Source: Physcia stellaris (taxonomy: Eukaryota > Ascomycota > Lecanoromycetes > Caliciales > Physciaceae). From it: a stretch of 64,000 bases of DNA. Numbering within the stretch: position 1 is the first letter of the stretch; the number at the start of each line of letters is the position of its first letter. The stretch spans positions 248,001-312,000 of the forward strand of contig JABSSW010000031.1 of assembly GCA_018902385.1 (NCBI GenBank), read 5' to 3'. Below the pieces are notes generated by a model. That model searched no databases and was not told the origin of the DNA. It saw only the letters and a program-made list of their open reading frames with translations. The position numbers and the translations under genes are program-made. Positions 1 to 11,615 of the stretch are shown piece by piece.

Positions 1-2
1 AC

Positions 3-197
3 CTCCTCATCCTATTCGCAAACCTCCTTCTCGACATCTTTGCCATTCTGACCGAGTACTTCGCGATAGACTGGACGTGGGTGATGGATGTGATAGAGGA
101 CTCGACCGAGCGGGCGAGACGGATGAGAGAACGACTGGAGAGGGAGCAGGAACTGAGAGAAAGACTTGTGAGGGATCAATTAGGATGGAGAGGCTGA
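3..197 (+). CDS. 3' end of a membrane protein gene (partial)
   Basis: The first 64 codons read open in one frame up to a TGA at 195-197. The visible part begins with a hydrophobic stretch (LLILFANLLLDIFAIL) followed by an acidic and aromatic patch and a long charged tail rich in Glu and Arg with coiled-coil character (for example RMRERLEREQELRERLVRDQ). This looks like the last transmembrane helix and a cytosolic C-terminal tail. The start lies outside the window, so the family cannot be named. The amphipathic charged tail would be unlikely by chance, which is why I accept it as coding. Confidence 0.5.
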   Translation, partial: LLILFANLLLDIFAILTEYFAIDWTWVMDVIEDSTERARRMRERLEREQELRERLVRDQLGWRG

Positions 198-1065
198 GGG
201 GATGGAATCTTGTCAGACGGGTTAGATTGTTATGCTTCTAGTTTATGGTACTCGGGTTCGTATAGGGAACGCATTGAATTGATGAGCGTATCTGGATAGG
301 TTGGAGTCGGCTCTGGTACTCACTGATACCGCTTGTCTGAAGTGGCAATTTCACCAGTCTGTGGGTACCCTGCTCTTCATCTATAATTGTGACTCTGTTT
401 GCAACAAATTTCAGCAAACTGTCAAGCAAGCAATGCCATCAGCTTTTGTGGGCTTCATGATTTATTCTACGGGCTGATATTATTTGATGTTTTCATGTCA
501 GATTCATCTTCTTTGATTCAATGACGGATACACGTCTCATCCCAGTGGGTATATTGGTTGGGATACATTGAATAGCACACTTACACGATACAGACCACGG
601 TCTAGCACGTAATGAGGGAGGAGCACAGCCTCGGGACTTGATATTGAAGATCACTACAACTGGCTATACCAGCTTTTCTGTACCCATATATTATGGAGAC
701 TCCTATCAACTTCTACGTGCAATAATATTAACTAACCGAATGTTATTGGACTGGAACTACGACTTGAAGAGTCGTTCTAAAATGAGACAGAAGCAGTTGC
801 GCTCCTCGCTGGCTATGGACTGTTGGAGAATTCTCTCTCCGAGAATTTAAAGGTGCTGAGGCCAAGAATAAGAGATATGGTTGCAACTTTGCACCCCCAA
901 TGGCGGCTAGCTTTCCAATACTCTAATACATCTCTCGCTCGCCCCGAACAAGAGGGAGGGAAAGAATCTTCGCAAGCTCCAGGTCAGTCCTCCCATTTGA
1001 TGAAGATAGGCGCATTTTCGTATACAATACCATCCTAGGGTATTAATTTTTGTCACCATCCTACT
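198..1065. other. Intergenic, nothing recognised
   Basis: Only short reading frames without family resemblance or credible splice sites. It separates the 3' ends of two convergent genes and probably holds their 3' UTRs. Confidence 0.4.
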
Positions 1066-3180
1066 TTAATAGTATAATGCCTTTACTGTAAGTAGGAGAA
1101 TCAAAGCGATACACAATATCACTCTGCTCGCGGCAGACATGGTCCATCCACAGTAAGGGATCAGATCGCCGTACAAGCTAACACAACGTCCAAATGTCCC
1201 CGTCAGGGACTTCCAGGCTCCTGAGACCCAAGTGTAGCCAAATTCAATTTGGAGTCTAGCCTGTGACCGTCGTTCTCCCAGTAAGCGTCCCTTACCTGCT
1301 TTGATATAGGTCTGTCTGGCTACCGTCTGGGAACGTATACACAACCGGCTCTCAATATTTGAGTCATCCGCGGTCCCCAACTGGACCAAGGTTTGAACAG
1401 CGACCAAGTTCCCCAGCTTCGCCGCATGCTGCAGTGCAGATCGCTCTCCGTGATCTTTCGCATGGAGATCAGCTCCGTGAGAAACCAAAAGCGTGATCGT
1501 AGCTTCCGCACGCTTGGTCTCGACGGCGTAGTGCAAAGGTCCCCTCCCCCTCCCATCTTTCTGATTCACTAGAGAAACTTTGGCTGTGCTGATGACGTAC
1601 TCAATGACAGGGACGTTACCCCTCTGCGCGGCGAGGTGGAGAATAGATCTCCCATCTCTGTCCACGGTCTTGAGGTCGAAATTGCTGCGCTCATGATACT
1701 TTCTGAAAGGTTTGTGGGGAGTCTTACTTGACCAAGCTAGGTAGTGGAGAAGACTCATACCGTGATCATCGCAGGAGGAATGATCCACTAGAGAGCCATG
1801 GCCGTTCAGTATTTGCTCGGAGACTGGGCTTCGGAAAGTATGTAGAGGCGTTCTGCCCTCCACGTCGCGGTTGTGAAGGTCTCCGCCATGGTCGACAAGG
1901 ACTCTGGGGATGTTGTAGTCTTTGGACAATGCAATGGCGCAGTGTAGCGGTGTTCTGAGGGTTTGGTCAGGGTGGCAAGCCTACGGTAGATTTTCGAATG
2001 CTCGACATGCTTACTCGCCGAATTGGTTGACAGCGTTCACCTTGGCGCCTTCTTGGATGAGGAATTTGCTCATTTCCAAATGACCCTGCGATGTGGCAAG
2101 CTAATATAGACTCAGTTCGGTTCTTCAAAGGGTAATGTCAATTACACACATGCAACAGAGTCAGGCCATCCGGACTTTGGTCGAAAGGCGATGCCGTTCT
2201 CCTTGAGAACTCACTCTTCATATTTTCAATGTCTCCGCACATGGCAAGATTAATGATCTTGTCGTCCCAAGATACTACGCGTGGCCATGACAAGCTCCAT
2301 TTTAACGAGCAATCAATACCTGGCCCCTTGGAATTTAGCGTAAGATATACAGCCAGCTCTATGCTGAACGGTCGGTATCCTCGAAAGGCCGTTGCTATTG
2401 ATAGTCCATATCCAGAGCTGGAGTTCGGATTGCTGGACAATTGTGTGTTGTACCTTCCCGGCAGTATGGTTGGTCCGAATCGCAAAAGCAGATATACGAG
2501 ATCCTTCTCAAGATATGTCGAGCGGCTGTTTCGGATGGACAGCTGTTCTTGACTTTGACTCTGAGGGGTTTTCAATGGGTAAACCTTCTCGGTATATGGA
2601 TTTAGTAGGTCTGTGGGAACGCCTGGCGCATGAGGGGGTCCCACTCTATGTAGATGATTCTCCGTGTGTCGATGCAGACCTAGAGTACTAGCATAATGGA
2701 TAGTTAGGATCCATAGGAGATAGGTGAGGACGAATAGGACCTGACTTACATGTTAAGTAGTAACAATCCCAGAGAAAAGGTGGTATGGTAAGATTCGATG
2801 CGGCTCAAATGACTCTTGAAAGTTTGTCGCTGATCGAGCGATGACCACCGAATCTTAGCCCATGTCCTCCGTAACCTACCTTCTTCGAGTTGTGCATCGA
2901 AAGGCTTTGCGAGTCTCTCCATCGACTGAAGGTCTAACATGCATGCCTCCAATCGCGCTTTGAACTCCGGGGTGATGAGTGCAATGTTTGCTCCATCTTT
3001 CTCTAGTGCCGAGATCCCAGCGAACGTCGACTGTAATGCACGTAACGCCGCGACGTGATGCTGTATGTCTCTTGGTGCTTCAGAGAACCGTCGTAGTGAC
3101 TTGTACAGAACCTCACAGGACTTTGCCGCGGTTTCGGCTATTGTCAGAGCGCTGACGATGACGGAGAAAGGCTCACTCAT
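1066..3180 (-). CDS. Ankyrin-repeat protein with fungal NLR-type N-terminal domain
   Basis: Four exons on the minus strand (3180-2750, 2687-2150, 2100-2015, 1954-1066) give 647 aa with all phases matching. The N-terminus (MSEPFSVIVSALTIAETAAK) is the amphipathic helical start typical of fungal STAND/NLR-like and PigL_N-type domains. From about residue 290 come ankyrin repeats with clear TPLH, GRSILHLAAQRGN and GRGPLHYAVE signatures; splicing restores LHLATSQGHLEM across the second intron. The C-terminus ends in a hydrophobic segment (VILCIALILLLTVKALYY), a possible membrane anchor, which is unusual for this architecture. There is no NACHT or NB-ARC domain between the two parts. Such proteins are often linked to allorecognition or immunity-like signalling in fungi, but the role here is inference. 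The start is the in-frame ATG at 3180, where the conserved MSEPF motif begins. Confidence 0.85.
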
Positions 3181-3805
3181 GACAAACAAGCACTCCTGCG
3201 TATCTTACGCCAGAAGAAAGTCCTCGTAGGTTCTTTCAGTGAGATGAATGGCCACCATCTATGATTAGGTGCTCCACCCAAGCTCCTGTATCGAAACTGA
3301 AAGGCGCACAACTGTCGAGACCGATGGCAGACATGTTGTGCTGGAAGGGCACGCCGCACAGTCAATTTGCGGCTGAGACATCAAAGCACGGTAATCCTTG
3401 AGACCTTACGCGCATGAAAAGGCGAGACGCCCAGCTGACCTGCACGTAGCCTTGTAGACTCCGAGGCAGTCTCTGGTATGCGCAGCGCAAAGCTGCAGGC
3501 AGATCCCAGTATGTTCCACAGGTAGGCATTGATCTTCCTGGTAGCGTAAGCAGGTCATTTGCATGCCTCGTTTCCAGCTTACACGTTTACAGCGAATAAT
3601 TTCCGAAGACTTTTGGAGATGGGTTTTACCACGTAAAGCTTGACTGGGCGGCGCAGCGCTGCCCAACCATCTGCTGCAAGGCTGCGAATAACCGTGAGAT
3701 ATAAGAAGGACCATTTCGCTCAGAGCTGTCTGATTCAGGCCACTCAAGGATCTGCTAACACAGTTTATTTACTTTGAGTAAGCTTATAATTCCTAGCTCA
3801 AAAAA
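3181..3805. other. Intergenic between divergent genes
   Basis: Region between the ankyrin gene (minus) and a small spliced gene (plus). Open frames here lack family resemblance. It should contain both promoters; I see no convincing TATA box. Confidence 0.4.
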
Positions 3806-4146
3806 ATGTCTACTGCACAGCGTGAAGATGCGCCAAGCGATAGCTGCGAAGCCGAACACAAAGAATACACTAAAGATGTCAAGGTCTATTTCTATTTATA
3901 CGGTGAGTTGCTCACAGACACATCCAAACCCAGAATATCTGACGTATTGCAGCCAAATGGAGGAAAGGAGAGGTAACAGGGGACGGGGGCAGCAGCGAGG
4001 ACAGCCAGCGCTACTTGGTGAGCATATCGTCTTCTGGATTTATGGTGATACAAGACTGATGAACGAGTCAACAGGTTCGAGATGAGGCCAGTCGACAAAT
4101 CTATAAGATCGCCGGTGGCGATATACGGAAGCGTACAGGAAGCTGA
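3806..4146 (+). CDS. Small spliced gene, 77-aa unknown protein
   Basis: Three short exons (3806-3902, 3953-4017, 4075-4146) join in phase to a 77-aa charged, hydrophilic protein starting MSTAQREDAPSDSCEAEHK and ending GDIRKRTGS. Both introns are textbook: GTGAGT with CTGAC and CAG in the first (50 nt), GTGAGC with GACTGAT and CAG in the second (57 nt). No exon is long enough to stand out alone. No signal peptide or membrane segment is visible and I do not recognise the family. Support comes only from splice-site quality and phase agreement, so expression data would decide it. Confidence 0.55.
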
Positions 4147-4645
4147 ACGAAATGGAAGGAGTCTCATGACAAGTATTCTTCGAATTTGTGTACTGTAGGT
4201 AGATTCTGCACTGCGAGCGGGGTCAATGCAATGCTTTGAAAAGGTTGAAACACTTGGTATGGAGTACGTTACCAGTATCCCCAGAAATCGGCGGTATTCG
4301 CAAGAAATCTGCTGTTCGCCAGCCTCGCTTACCATAGTCAACGTTGAATGCAATGTGGGCTTATCGCGTCGTCCCGTCTCGATGGCCGAATGGGGCAAAG
4401 CGATATCACCATGCGTTGGCCCTGCATGACGCCCAATAAGCAAGGCTACGTATGGTGTACGGGTAGTAACATTACGTACGGGCAATTATGAGTAGTGACC
4501 GGTCAATCTGAGGCTCCCCAGTTGAGATGAAAGCACCTCTGACTTCGCACTTGACGCCGATCCTGGCACAGATGCCTACCTTCACTGTCAGCCTCTCCAT
4601 GTAAGAGCGGTTCATGACCTTCGGTTTCTGCGCTTCGGTCGCAGA
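4147..4645. other. Intergenic, upstream of sugar kinase gene
   Basis: Between two plus-strand genes. The antisense open frame here overlaps the small spliced gene and has no family resemblance. Presumably holds the promoter of the kinase gene. Confidence 0.35.
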
Positions 4646-5747
4646 ATGCCTCAATACACCATCGCTGTCTTGGGCGGGGTGGTGCAAGACCTGACGACCA
4701 TAGTCAACCGACTCCCCGACAACGGAGAGACCGTCGTCGCCTCCACAATCACCATGCAGGCTGGTGGTAAAGGTTCCAATTCAGCGGTCGCTTGCTACCG
4801 CCTTACGCGTCCCAATCCGATGAACAATCCCGAGAACGGTGGCGGGGCACGCTACAACCCAGACAATGACATACGAGTGCAAATGGTCAGCGCTGTGGGA
4901 GGCGCAGATAACTTTGGAACCCCGCTCAAAGAGAACTTGATCAAGTGCGGAGTGAACGTGGATGGAGTCCGTACCATTGAGGGCCAGAAGACCGCCGTTG
5001 CCAATATATTAGTAGAGAAGGATTCTGGAGAGAATAGGATCATGCAATACCCAGGAGCTGGATACAATCTGAAGCCTGCCGAGTTCATGACGCTGGAGAG
5101 CCTAGGTGGTGGTGTGGCGCCGGATTTGCTTATTGCACAGCTCGAGATTCGACGGGACACTGTGGAGCAGGCGATTGTGACAGCGGACCGCGAAGGGGTT
5201 GAGGTGCTGTTGAATCCGTCGCCTGCGATATATCTGATGCCTCGGATCTATGCCATGGTGTCTCATCTGGTGATGAATAAGACCGAAGCGGTGACGCTGT
5301 CCCTGATTGAGCCGGACGATATTGAGAATCAGACTGGATGGGCCAAAGTATCTAAACACTTTCTTAAGCTTGGAGTGAAGAATGTTGTCATAACCCTGGG
5401 TGACAAGGGCGCCTACTATTCGAACGATATGGAAAGTGGCTATGTGGAAGCTGAGAAGAATTGCTCCGTGCTGGATACTTCAGGTGCCGGGTAAATCTCT
5501 CCCTGCTATCCAGGGGGAACGGACACTAACAAACCATAGGGACAGCTTCGTGGGAGGCTACGTGGCGCAGTATATAATGCAGAAGCAAAGCAACCAGTGG
5601 GACATCAAGGCTGCTGTGCAATATGGATGCAAAGCCGCAGCAAGAGTAATCGAGCACCTAGGCTGTTTAGCCCCGATTCCGTGGGCAGACGAGGTCGACA
5701 TTCCCAGATATCCTAAAGATGAAGATGAAACACAGCAAACAACTTGA
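4646..5747 (+). CDS. PfkB/ribokinase-family carbohydrate kinase
   Basis: Two exons (4646-5490 and 5540-5747, 49-nt intron) encode 350 aa, the usual size of a ribokinase. Family motifs are in order: the N-terminal strand MPQYTIAVLGGVVQD, the di-glycine substrate motif AGGKGSNSAVA near residue 40, the NPSPA and MNKTEA segments in the middle, the ITLGDKGAYY strand near 255, and the catalytic DTSGAGDSFVGGY motif near 280, which is split by the intron and restored by splicing. The last part contains the Asp expected to act as catalytic base. Ribokinases phosphorylate ribose, and related PfkB kinases other sugars or nucleosides, in the cytosol. The conserved GGKG and DTxGAGD motifs fit ribokinase best, but the exact substrate is not shown. 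It looks functional. Confidence 0.92.
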
Positions 5748-5882
5748 GAACATGGCAAAGCCATAATGTACACGAGCCCGGCCTGTGCTTGACCTTCCAT
5801 CGGATATTGCACAAGATGCACCCTCACCCGAAATATAAAAACCAACGCTGATGGAAATTGCCCTCAAAATCGTGGATGTATA

Positions 5883-7592
5883 TCACTCCACACAGAACAG
5901 CTTCCGCTCATCTCTCAGATAATTTAGAGCTGTCTTAGCATCGAGCCTTCCGTCAACTCCATCGGTGTTCTTCTTGATCATGCCCAGTATCTGATCGACT
6001 AATAGATCACTTAATTCATTTCTGTCCAAGGATCGCAGCCATCTTTCCACCTCTGTCAAGCTTTCGCGGAATACGACCGATCCTGCTTCCCGGCGAGCAG
6101 CTCGATATTGCGCCAGAGACTTCTTCTTGATAACAGTGAGCATCTCCGAGTAGACGCAGCCGAGGGCAAACACGTCCGCTTTCCGGCCACGAGGTTTACC
6201 TGGTACTACCTCCGGCGCACGGTATAGCGTAGTACCTTTTACCTTATCGCCGTGAGAAGTGCTGGCATCAGTCTCGGCAAAGTCCTTTGCGAGGCCGAAA
6301 TCAGAGAGGTACGGTTGATTGTTCTTGATCAAGATGTTGGAAGGCTTTATATCTTGATGTTTGATCTTCAGCTTGTGGGCGTACGCCAGTGCATCCAGCA
6401 AGCATCCAAAAAATGGGTATATGTATTTGGTCAAGGCATGATCGTACTCTTCCTGGGTACATTTGTTTAGGAAATCCTCGAGGTGATAATCTGCAACGGG
6501 GAGCATAAAAATGCTGTATGTGTCGCTCTCTTTCAGATAGAACAGTACCGTTGCAATGTGTTGATGGCGAAGCTTCTGCATTACAGCTACTTCATTCTGC
6601 ACTTCACTCGCCAATAGGCCTGGAGCCTTTGCAGCGTCGAGGTGGATATGTTTTCGGGCGTAGGAGACGCCCGTTGTCTTTCCCGAACCTCGTCCACCTC
6701 GCCGTATGATCCCTCCCCAAGCATCCTTATTGATACAAAACGTACCAGCACCTCCCGGTTGGCTCCGCTATTTCGATGTAGGTGATCAGGCAACTGGCTC
6801 TGTGCATCGAGGCCCGGCTGTTCCAGACTTGCCTTGTGTCTTTCTTCGTCCTGCGCAGCTTGGTTCACCATAAGGTCATATCTGCCTCTTGCCTCCTCAA
6901 GTTGCCTGCCGGTAGGTTTTATACGCTCCAACAACAACTCTGATTTTGTAGGGTCTGTGTTCTGTTCTGAAATGGATCAGTACGCACAACCTTGCTCTAA
7001 TGCGAGACGTCTGCGTAACCCACTGCGGTCGAATTCCTTGAAATGAGAGATTATGGATAGGTATGTGTCAATGACGAGGCTGTATATGTCTTGCAGAGGT
7101 TTCTGTACCCGTTTATCGTTCGGGAATCGCAGATGAAAGTGACGCCCATGAGGTGATAATGTTGGTACCATACTGTTAAACATGGCCATTAGGTCCGCGA
7201 GCGCGGCAAGTTGAGCTCCAGCTCGGCATCCGTACTATAGAGCAGTCAGCCACGTAAGAACTTTCACCCAGGGTGCTCGCCTCTATAAGTCCATATGATG
7301 TCCACCATATGAGAGCTTCGAGGGTGTCATTGCGACCCAGATCCTGCAGATCGCCAACGGAATCATGGACAGCTTTGGCTAGTTCGGTGATGGGAATACA
7401 TGAGTTGATTAACTTAGTCTCAAGTCGTTGAGGTCTGTATTCTTTCTTCCTTTCGCACAATTTCTCGAACGCAGCTCGAAAGGAAGAGTCGCTGTTGAGA
7501 TGCGCAGGTGGGCTGTAGCCTTGGCCGAAGGAATTTCTGGCTTCGATTTTCTTTTCTTCTAGCAAGGACAGCCATGTACCGTTGGAAGACAT
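5883..7592 (-). CDS. Protein kinase with helical N-terminal region, one frame break
   Basis: Three exons (7592-7268, 7221-6991, about 6954-5883) encode a roughly 540-aa protein with a helical N-terminal half and a C-terminal serine/threonine kinase domain. Kinase motifs: glycine loop LGEGSYGEV, the VAIK-type lysine in ARKHI, catalytic loop HQDIKPSNILIK (HQD in place of HRD), DFGLAKDF, APEV and DVFALGCVYSEML. Between the glycine loop and the ARK lysine the frame changes: one base appears to be missing near 6666-6670 (AGACAACGGGC), and adding one would make total exon length divisible by three. No intron can explain it. Either an inactivating mutation or a base-calling error. The second intron would be only 36 nt (an alternative acceptor gives 24), which is unusually short. 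The ATG at 7592 is the first in frame. The N-terminal helical half resembles that of fungal HeLo/NLR-linked kinases, but I cannot name it. Confidence 0.75.
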
Positions 7593-8678
7593 AGAGAAAG
7601 GGAACAAATGTGTCGGTATTGGTATTCATATAGAGCATCATTGTTCGAGATGGGGTATGGGACAGCCTTCTCTGACCAGAACTGAGCTGGTGCGGTTAGA
7701 CTGGCTCACTAAGATGTATGTGTATGCTTCAAATACAGTCAACGTAATAGACTAATGAGACAGGTGGTTCCTAACGTAGAACGTCCATCCCAGCTTGGGA
7801 CCTCGCATGCTTTTTTCTGCAACAGTTGGGGTCAATTCAAGCCATAGATTGAGTACTATGCATATCCAAACACTTCGAGTCATTCAATTGCTCAGAAGTG
7901 AAAAATGAAAAATCGGATTGGAAGATACAGCCCGAAAAGATTGATACAGCAAAGATGGTTGTATCGAATCGAGAATATAACGAACGATCCAATCTTAGCC
8001 GTCCAAAGCGGGGCAAACACTCGTGCGACCGGCCTGCCATAGCATCATTGGCTGAGAGCTAAGGATAAGGGTGTTGACGAATCGCTTGTTGCGAACCGGC
8101 TTGTGATTGGCGGTAACAGCTCCGAATCAAAGGCCCCCCGGCTGCCAAATATCAGCGAGGGTCAAGAGAGAAAAGAAAGTACGAGTATTAAACAGAGTCT
8201 CGTTGCCCGGGTTACCGGCGCAGGATCATCACGTGACGTTATAATTTTACATGAGCGGAGAATTTCTGGGACGTATCGCATACTTACATTAATCGCGCTG
8301 TAATGGTAGGGCTTTTACTGCATCTAGTGCAGCACGACGAGGAGGATCGGGTAGGTATGTCCGCGGCAGACCACACTCGTCGACTAATTATCAGCTAGAA
8401 TCACATGTTTCACCTTAAGCCCTGGTGGCCCTAAACATCGCCCCGACTCATCCGGGAGCTAAGGGCTCGGGGCCCGGTCGGGACGGGCTCTAGGGACCAT
8501 TTCCAGCGTCGGGTTACCCGAAAGCTTAACGCAGACATGTCACGCCACACGCCGTCCCCTCTGCCCGTCATCAAAAACGTACTCATATTCGTCCAACGTC
8601 GATTGTTCCCTGCCAGATTCTAAGAAGATAATCTCAATCGCATGACTCAACCCTCTTCCCCCTCAACCCCTCCTTCTA
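7593..8678. other. Intergenic with a GC-rich patch
   Basis: No gene supported. About 8420-8520 is much richer in G and C than its surroundings, with several CGG/CCG triplets of the kind fungal zinc-cluster regulators bind; this is only suggestive. Confidence 0.3.
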
Positions 8679-10617
8679 TCACACCCTCTTCATCATCCCC
8701 ACTACATAAATCCAAAACATCCCCATTCCCCTCTCTCCCCTCTCCCCCTCCTCGTCTCCCTCCGTAATCTCTTCCCCCTCCACAACAACAGGCCTATTCC
8801 CATGCCCATGAAAATCCCTAAACCGTTCCACGACCTCCACATCCGCCTCCTGATTTAGACACGCATCCTGCACCAGCCTGACCAAGCTCGCGAACACCGT
8901 CGGATCGGGGTAGCTGTCGCCCCAGATGCCTTCCAAGCCCACATTGTCCAGAAAGGAGGACACGCGCTCTTGTTGAACGCGCCGGAGGGCGTCGCTTGGT
9001 TGTGGGTGAGAGGAGTGAGGAGGGTGGGTGTATGTGTTTTGGGGGTGGGGGTGCGGATGGCGCAGGCGGGACTGGTGCAGAGGAGGGTTGGCGGAGTTGG
9101 GGTTGGGGAGTAGGGGTCGCTTTGGTGCCGAGTTGGGGGAGGAGTCCCAGTCGGAGGAAGTTGGCGTGGGTCTCTGGGATGGAGGACCAGTATGTCAGAA
9201 CAGTGTTACGGCGGTCATCGATGACGGAGGCTGGTTCCCCGTAAAAGTTGGTGATGAAGCTGCCGGTGCCACTGAGCGTGTGATCGGCCTCGCCTCGGCT
9301 GGCGGTCGTTGCGTCGCTTGTGTAGCGAATTCCGAGCATATTATCACCTCCGCTGCTGGATCTCCCATCGCCTTCACTCCCATGGGGTGGGTTGAGACGT
9401 GGATCACCGCTTTCGTGTCCTTGGGTGGTAACGCTCTGTTCAGGTCCTGCTACTAAATCTCTTGTGGGTCGCGGAGTATCAGGAGCGGCAGCGGCTACAT
9501 CCCGAGACCAATCCTGAACACTTATCATTTGATCCCCAGTCGACTCCTGCTCGTTTTGAGAATGCTGAACGGGGCTGCGTGCCCGACTGACAAGTTCAGC
9601 ATGGCCTGTATATATCTCCGACTCCCTGGAATTGACAGGCATACTGGCAGCCTCTGCCTCAAGACGTCTTTGCTGAACAATCCGATGTCGATCCTGCCTA
9701 ATTACTCTCTGTTGGGCGTCCCTGCGACGTAAGACAGGCGCATAGTAGCTTTCCGCCGAGCAATGGAGCCGCATGTAGTGTCTTAGGATAGCCCTCGTAC
9801 GGAAGTTGCTTTCACCATTAAGCGAAGCAATGAGGCAGCTCCAAACTAGATTTGGAGGGTTCCCGCCATCCCAAATCCCATTGACGCCATAGTGGCGGAG
9901 AGAAGCTTGCAGCAACGAACCAGGCCGCATTCCATAGTGGAAGTAGAGACCTTGATTGTGGTGTGTCGGGTGCATGGGACAGGCTGGGGCCGTGCATGGC
10001 GGCATGTCAGGGTGGGAGGAGAATGGAGCCGACAGAAATTGGTGGAGTGACCTCCGCATCGTCTCATCATCGTCATCGTTCAGCTCCATTCCCTCGACGA
10101 TGTAAGGATAGTATCCGAGCTCCTGCGGTGGTGGAGGTGATATAGCTCTGTATGAGGGCATAGAGCCCTGAGAAGCGACAGGGCTGATGTCTCTGACATG
10201 AACCACCACCCTATTATGGCTATCTCTACCCTCCGTAGCCGCGAAACTTCTGCCTCGGTCACGCGGCTGAGAGTTAGCTGGTGGGCTTGGTAGAGCCTTT
10301 GCTGCTTCAAGGCTATCGTAGGAAGGTGGGAGTGTGAATTCGATGGCGCGAGAAAGCAGGTACGGCCTTGGAAAGCCGACGACGCTACCATTAGCAGCTT
10401 GGAAAGAGAAGTTTCCCCATCTCTGGCGTCCTGACGCCGGACTCGGCGGACTTGACGGAGTTGAAAGATCAGGTGATAGTCCAATTACAGGAATAGGCTC
10501 GTGCCCACTCACTCGCGCTGATCGCTGGTTCAGTAGGCGTAGGTATCGTGTTCTTCGACGCGATGCTACGGAGAGATATCTAGGTTCGCGAAAGATATCG
10601 GATAGGGTAGGGGACAT
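8679..10617 (-). CDS. Proline-rich unknown protein with an internal duplication, one frame break
   Basis: A single-exon gene of about 645 aa. The ATG at 10617 (MSPTLSDIFREPRYLS) is the first in frame. The protein is rich in Pro, Ser, Arg and Gln and looks largely disordered. Two segments stand out and resemble each other: one near residue 245 (SLRHYGVNGIWDGGNPPNLV followed by WSCLIASL) and one near the C-terminus (FLDNVGLEGIWGDSYPDPTV followed by FASLVRLVQ). Both share G-x2-GIW-x5-P-x2-V and then a helical stretch, so they are probably an ancient duplicated domain. The second copy is in a different frame: in the C-rich stretch about 9010-9060 (homopolymer runs of C) one extra base would explain the shift, and without it the total length is divisible by three. 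No splice sites fit. The acidic tail ends at 8679. Family and function unknown. Confidence 0.6.
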
Positions 10618-11615
10618 CGAGTTGCCTGATACCTTCACGACTAGCTTGGGGCTTCGGGTTTGTATCTTTTCTCTTCTGTGTCTGCTTATTCGATAGAGAA
10701 GAGTCTTGGATGAAGAGTCTTGGATTTCGAGAGATTCTACGGTTATCCATATAAATACGACATATTGTGACGTGTGAATAGCCTCATCGTTGATGATAGC
10801 ACAGGACAATCCTCATCACTCAAGCAGACAACGCCATTGTGCCGAGACATATGGCGTATATGCGAGAGCTGAGGAGCTGTAATGCCTCCCCAGAAGACAA
10901 AGAAATAGTACAAAGGAAACGTTCCCCGAACCTATTGTGAAAATAGTACCGCCATGTTTAGGTCGGGAGACCTGGGATTCACGCCAAAGCTTATGTAAAG
11001 AAAGAAACTAATGGTGATGATTCTGGTATATGTAGTTGCTGGATAATATAGAAGCTGGCGATGCTGCTATTAAATCCATGGGTATCCGCTTACTGAGTTA
11101 TCCTTTTTGTTGAGCGATTAGGGTGAAAGTATATTGTAAGTCGTTGAAATTAAAGGGTTTGGGGTATAGTAATTATATTTGACTTTCATGATTGTGCGCG
11201 GATACTCGGAGTTGCTTACGCAGGATATCTACGTCTCAAGCATTTGCCATATATAACAAATAAATGAAAGCTGGGAGAGACTCCTTTCGAAGGAAAAGTA
11301 GGTATCTCGTATATACTACATTGGCAACAAAGAAAGCCTAAAAAACACGTACCTCAGCTAACGCGCCTTCCCGATCATAGGCGCCGTGAGCCGTCATACA
11401 TCCCAGACATGCAACAGGAGAATGGCAATTATTGATTTCCTCGTCCTCGTCCTCTGCCGTGACAGTTGGGACTGAAACGTCGTTGAGCAAACGTCGTCCA
11501 ATCACTCTCACTTGATTCGGAATTCACAACTTACCCATTCTCTGCAAGCGTCGCACTTTGCTTTCGTCAAGTCATGGTTCCAGTGCTTCGTCCAGGTTTC
11601 TCCTCAAACAGCTGC
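10618..11615. other. Intergenic, nothing recognised
   Basis: A 1-kb gap between two minus-strand genes. The part from about 11,000 to 11,330 is A+T-rich. No coding pattern, RNA gene or repeat seen. Confidence 0.4.

Noticed and set aside
3892-4485. 197-codon minus-strand frame
   Set aside because: Lies antisense to the small spliced gene, has no family resemblance or codon pattern and probably arises by chance.
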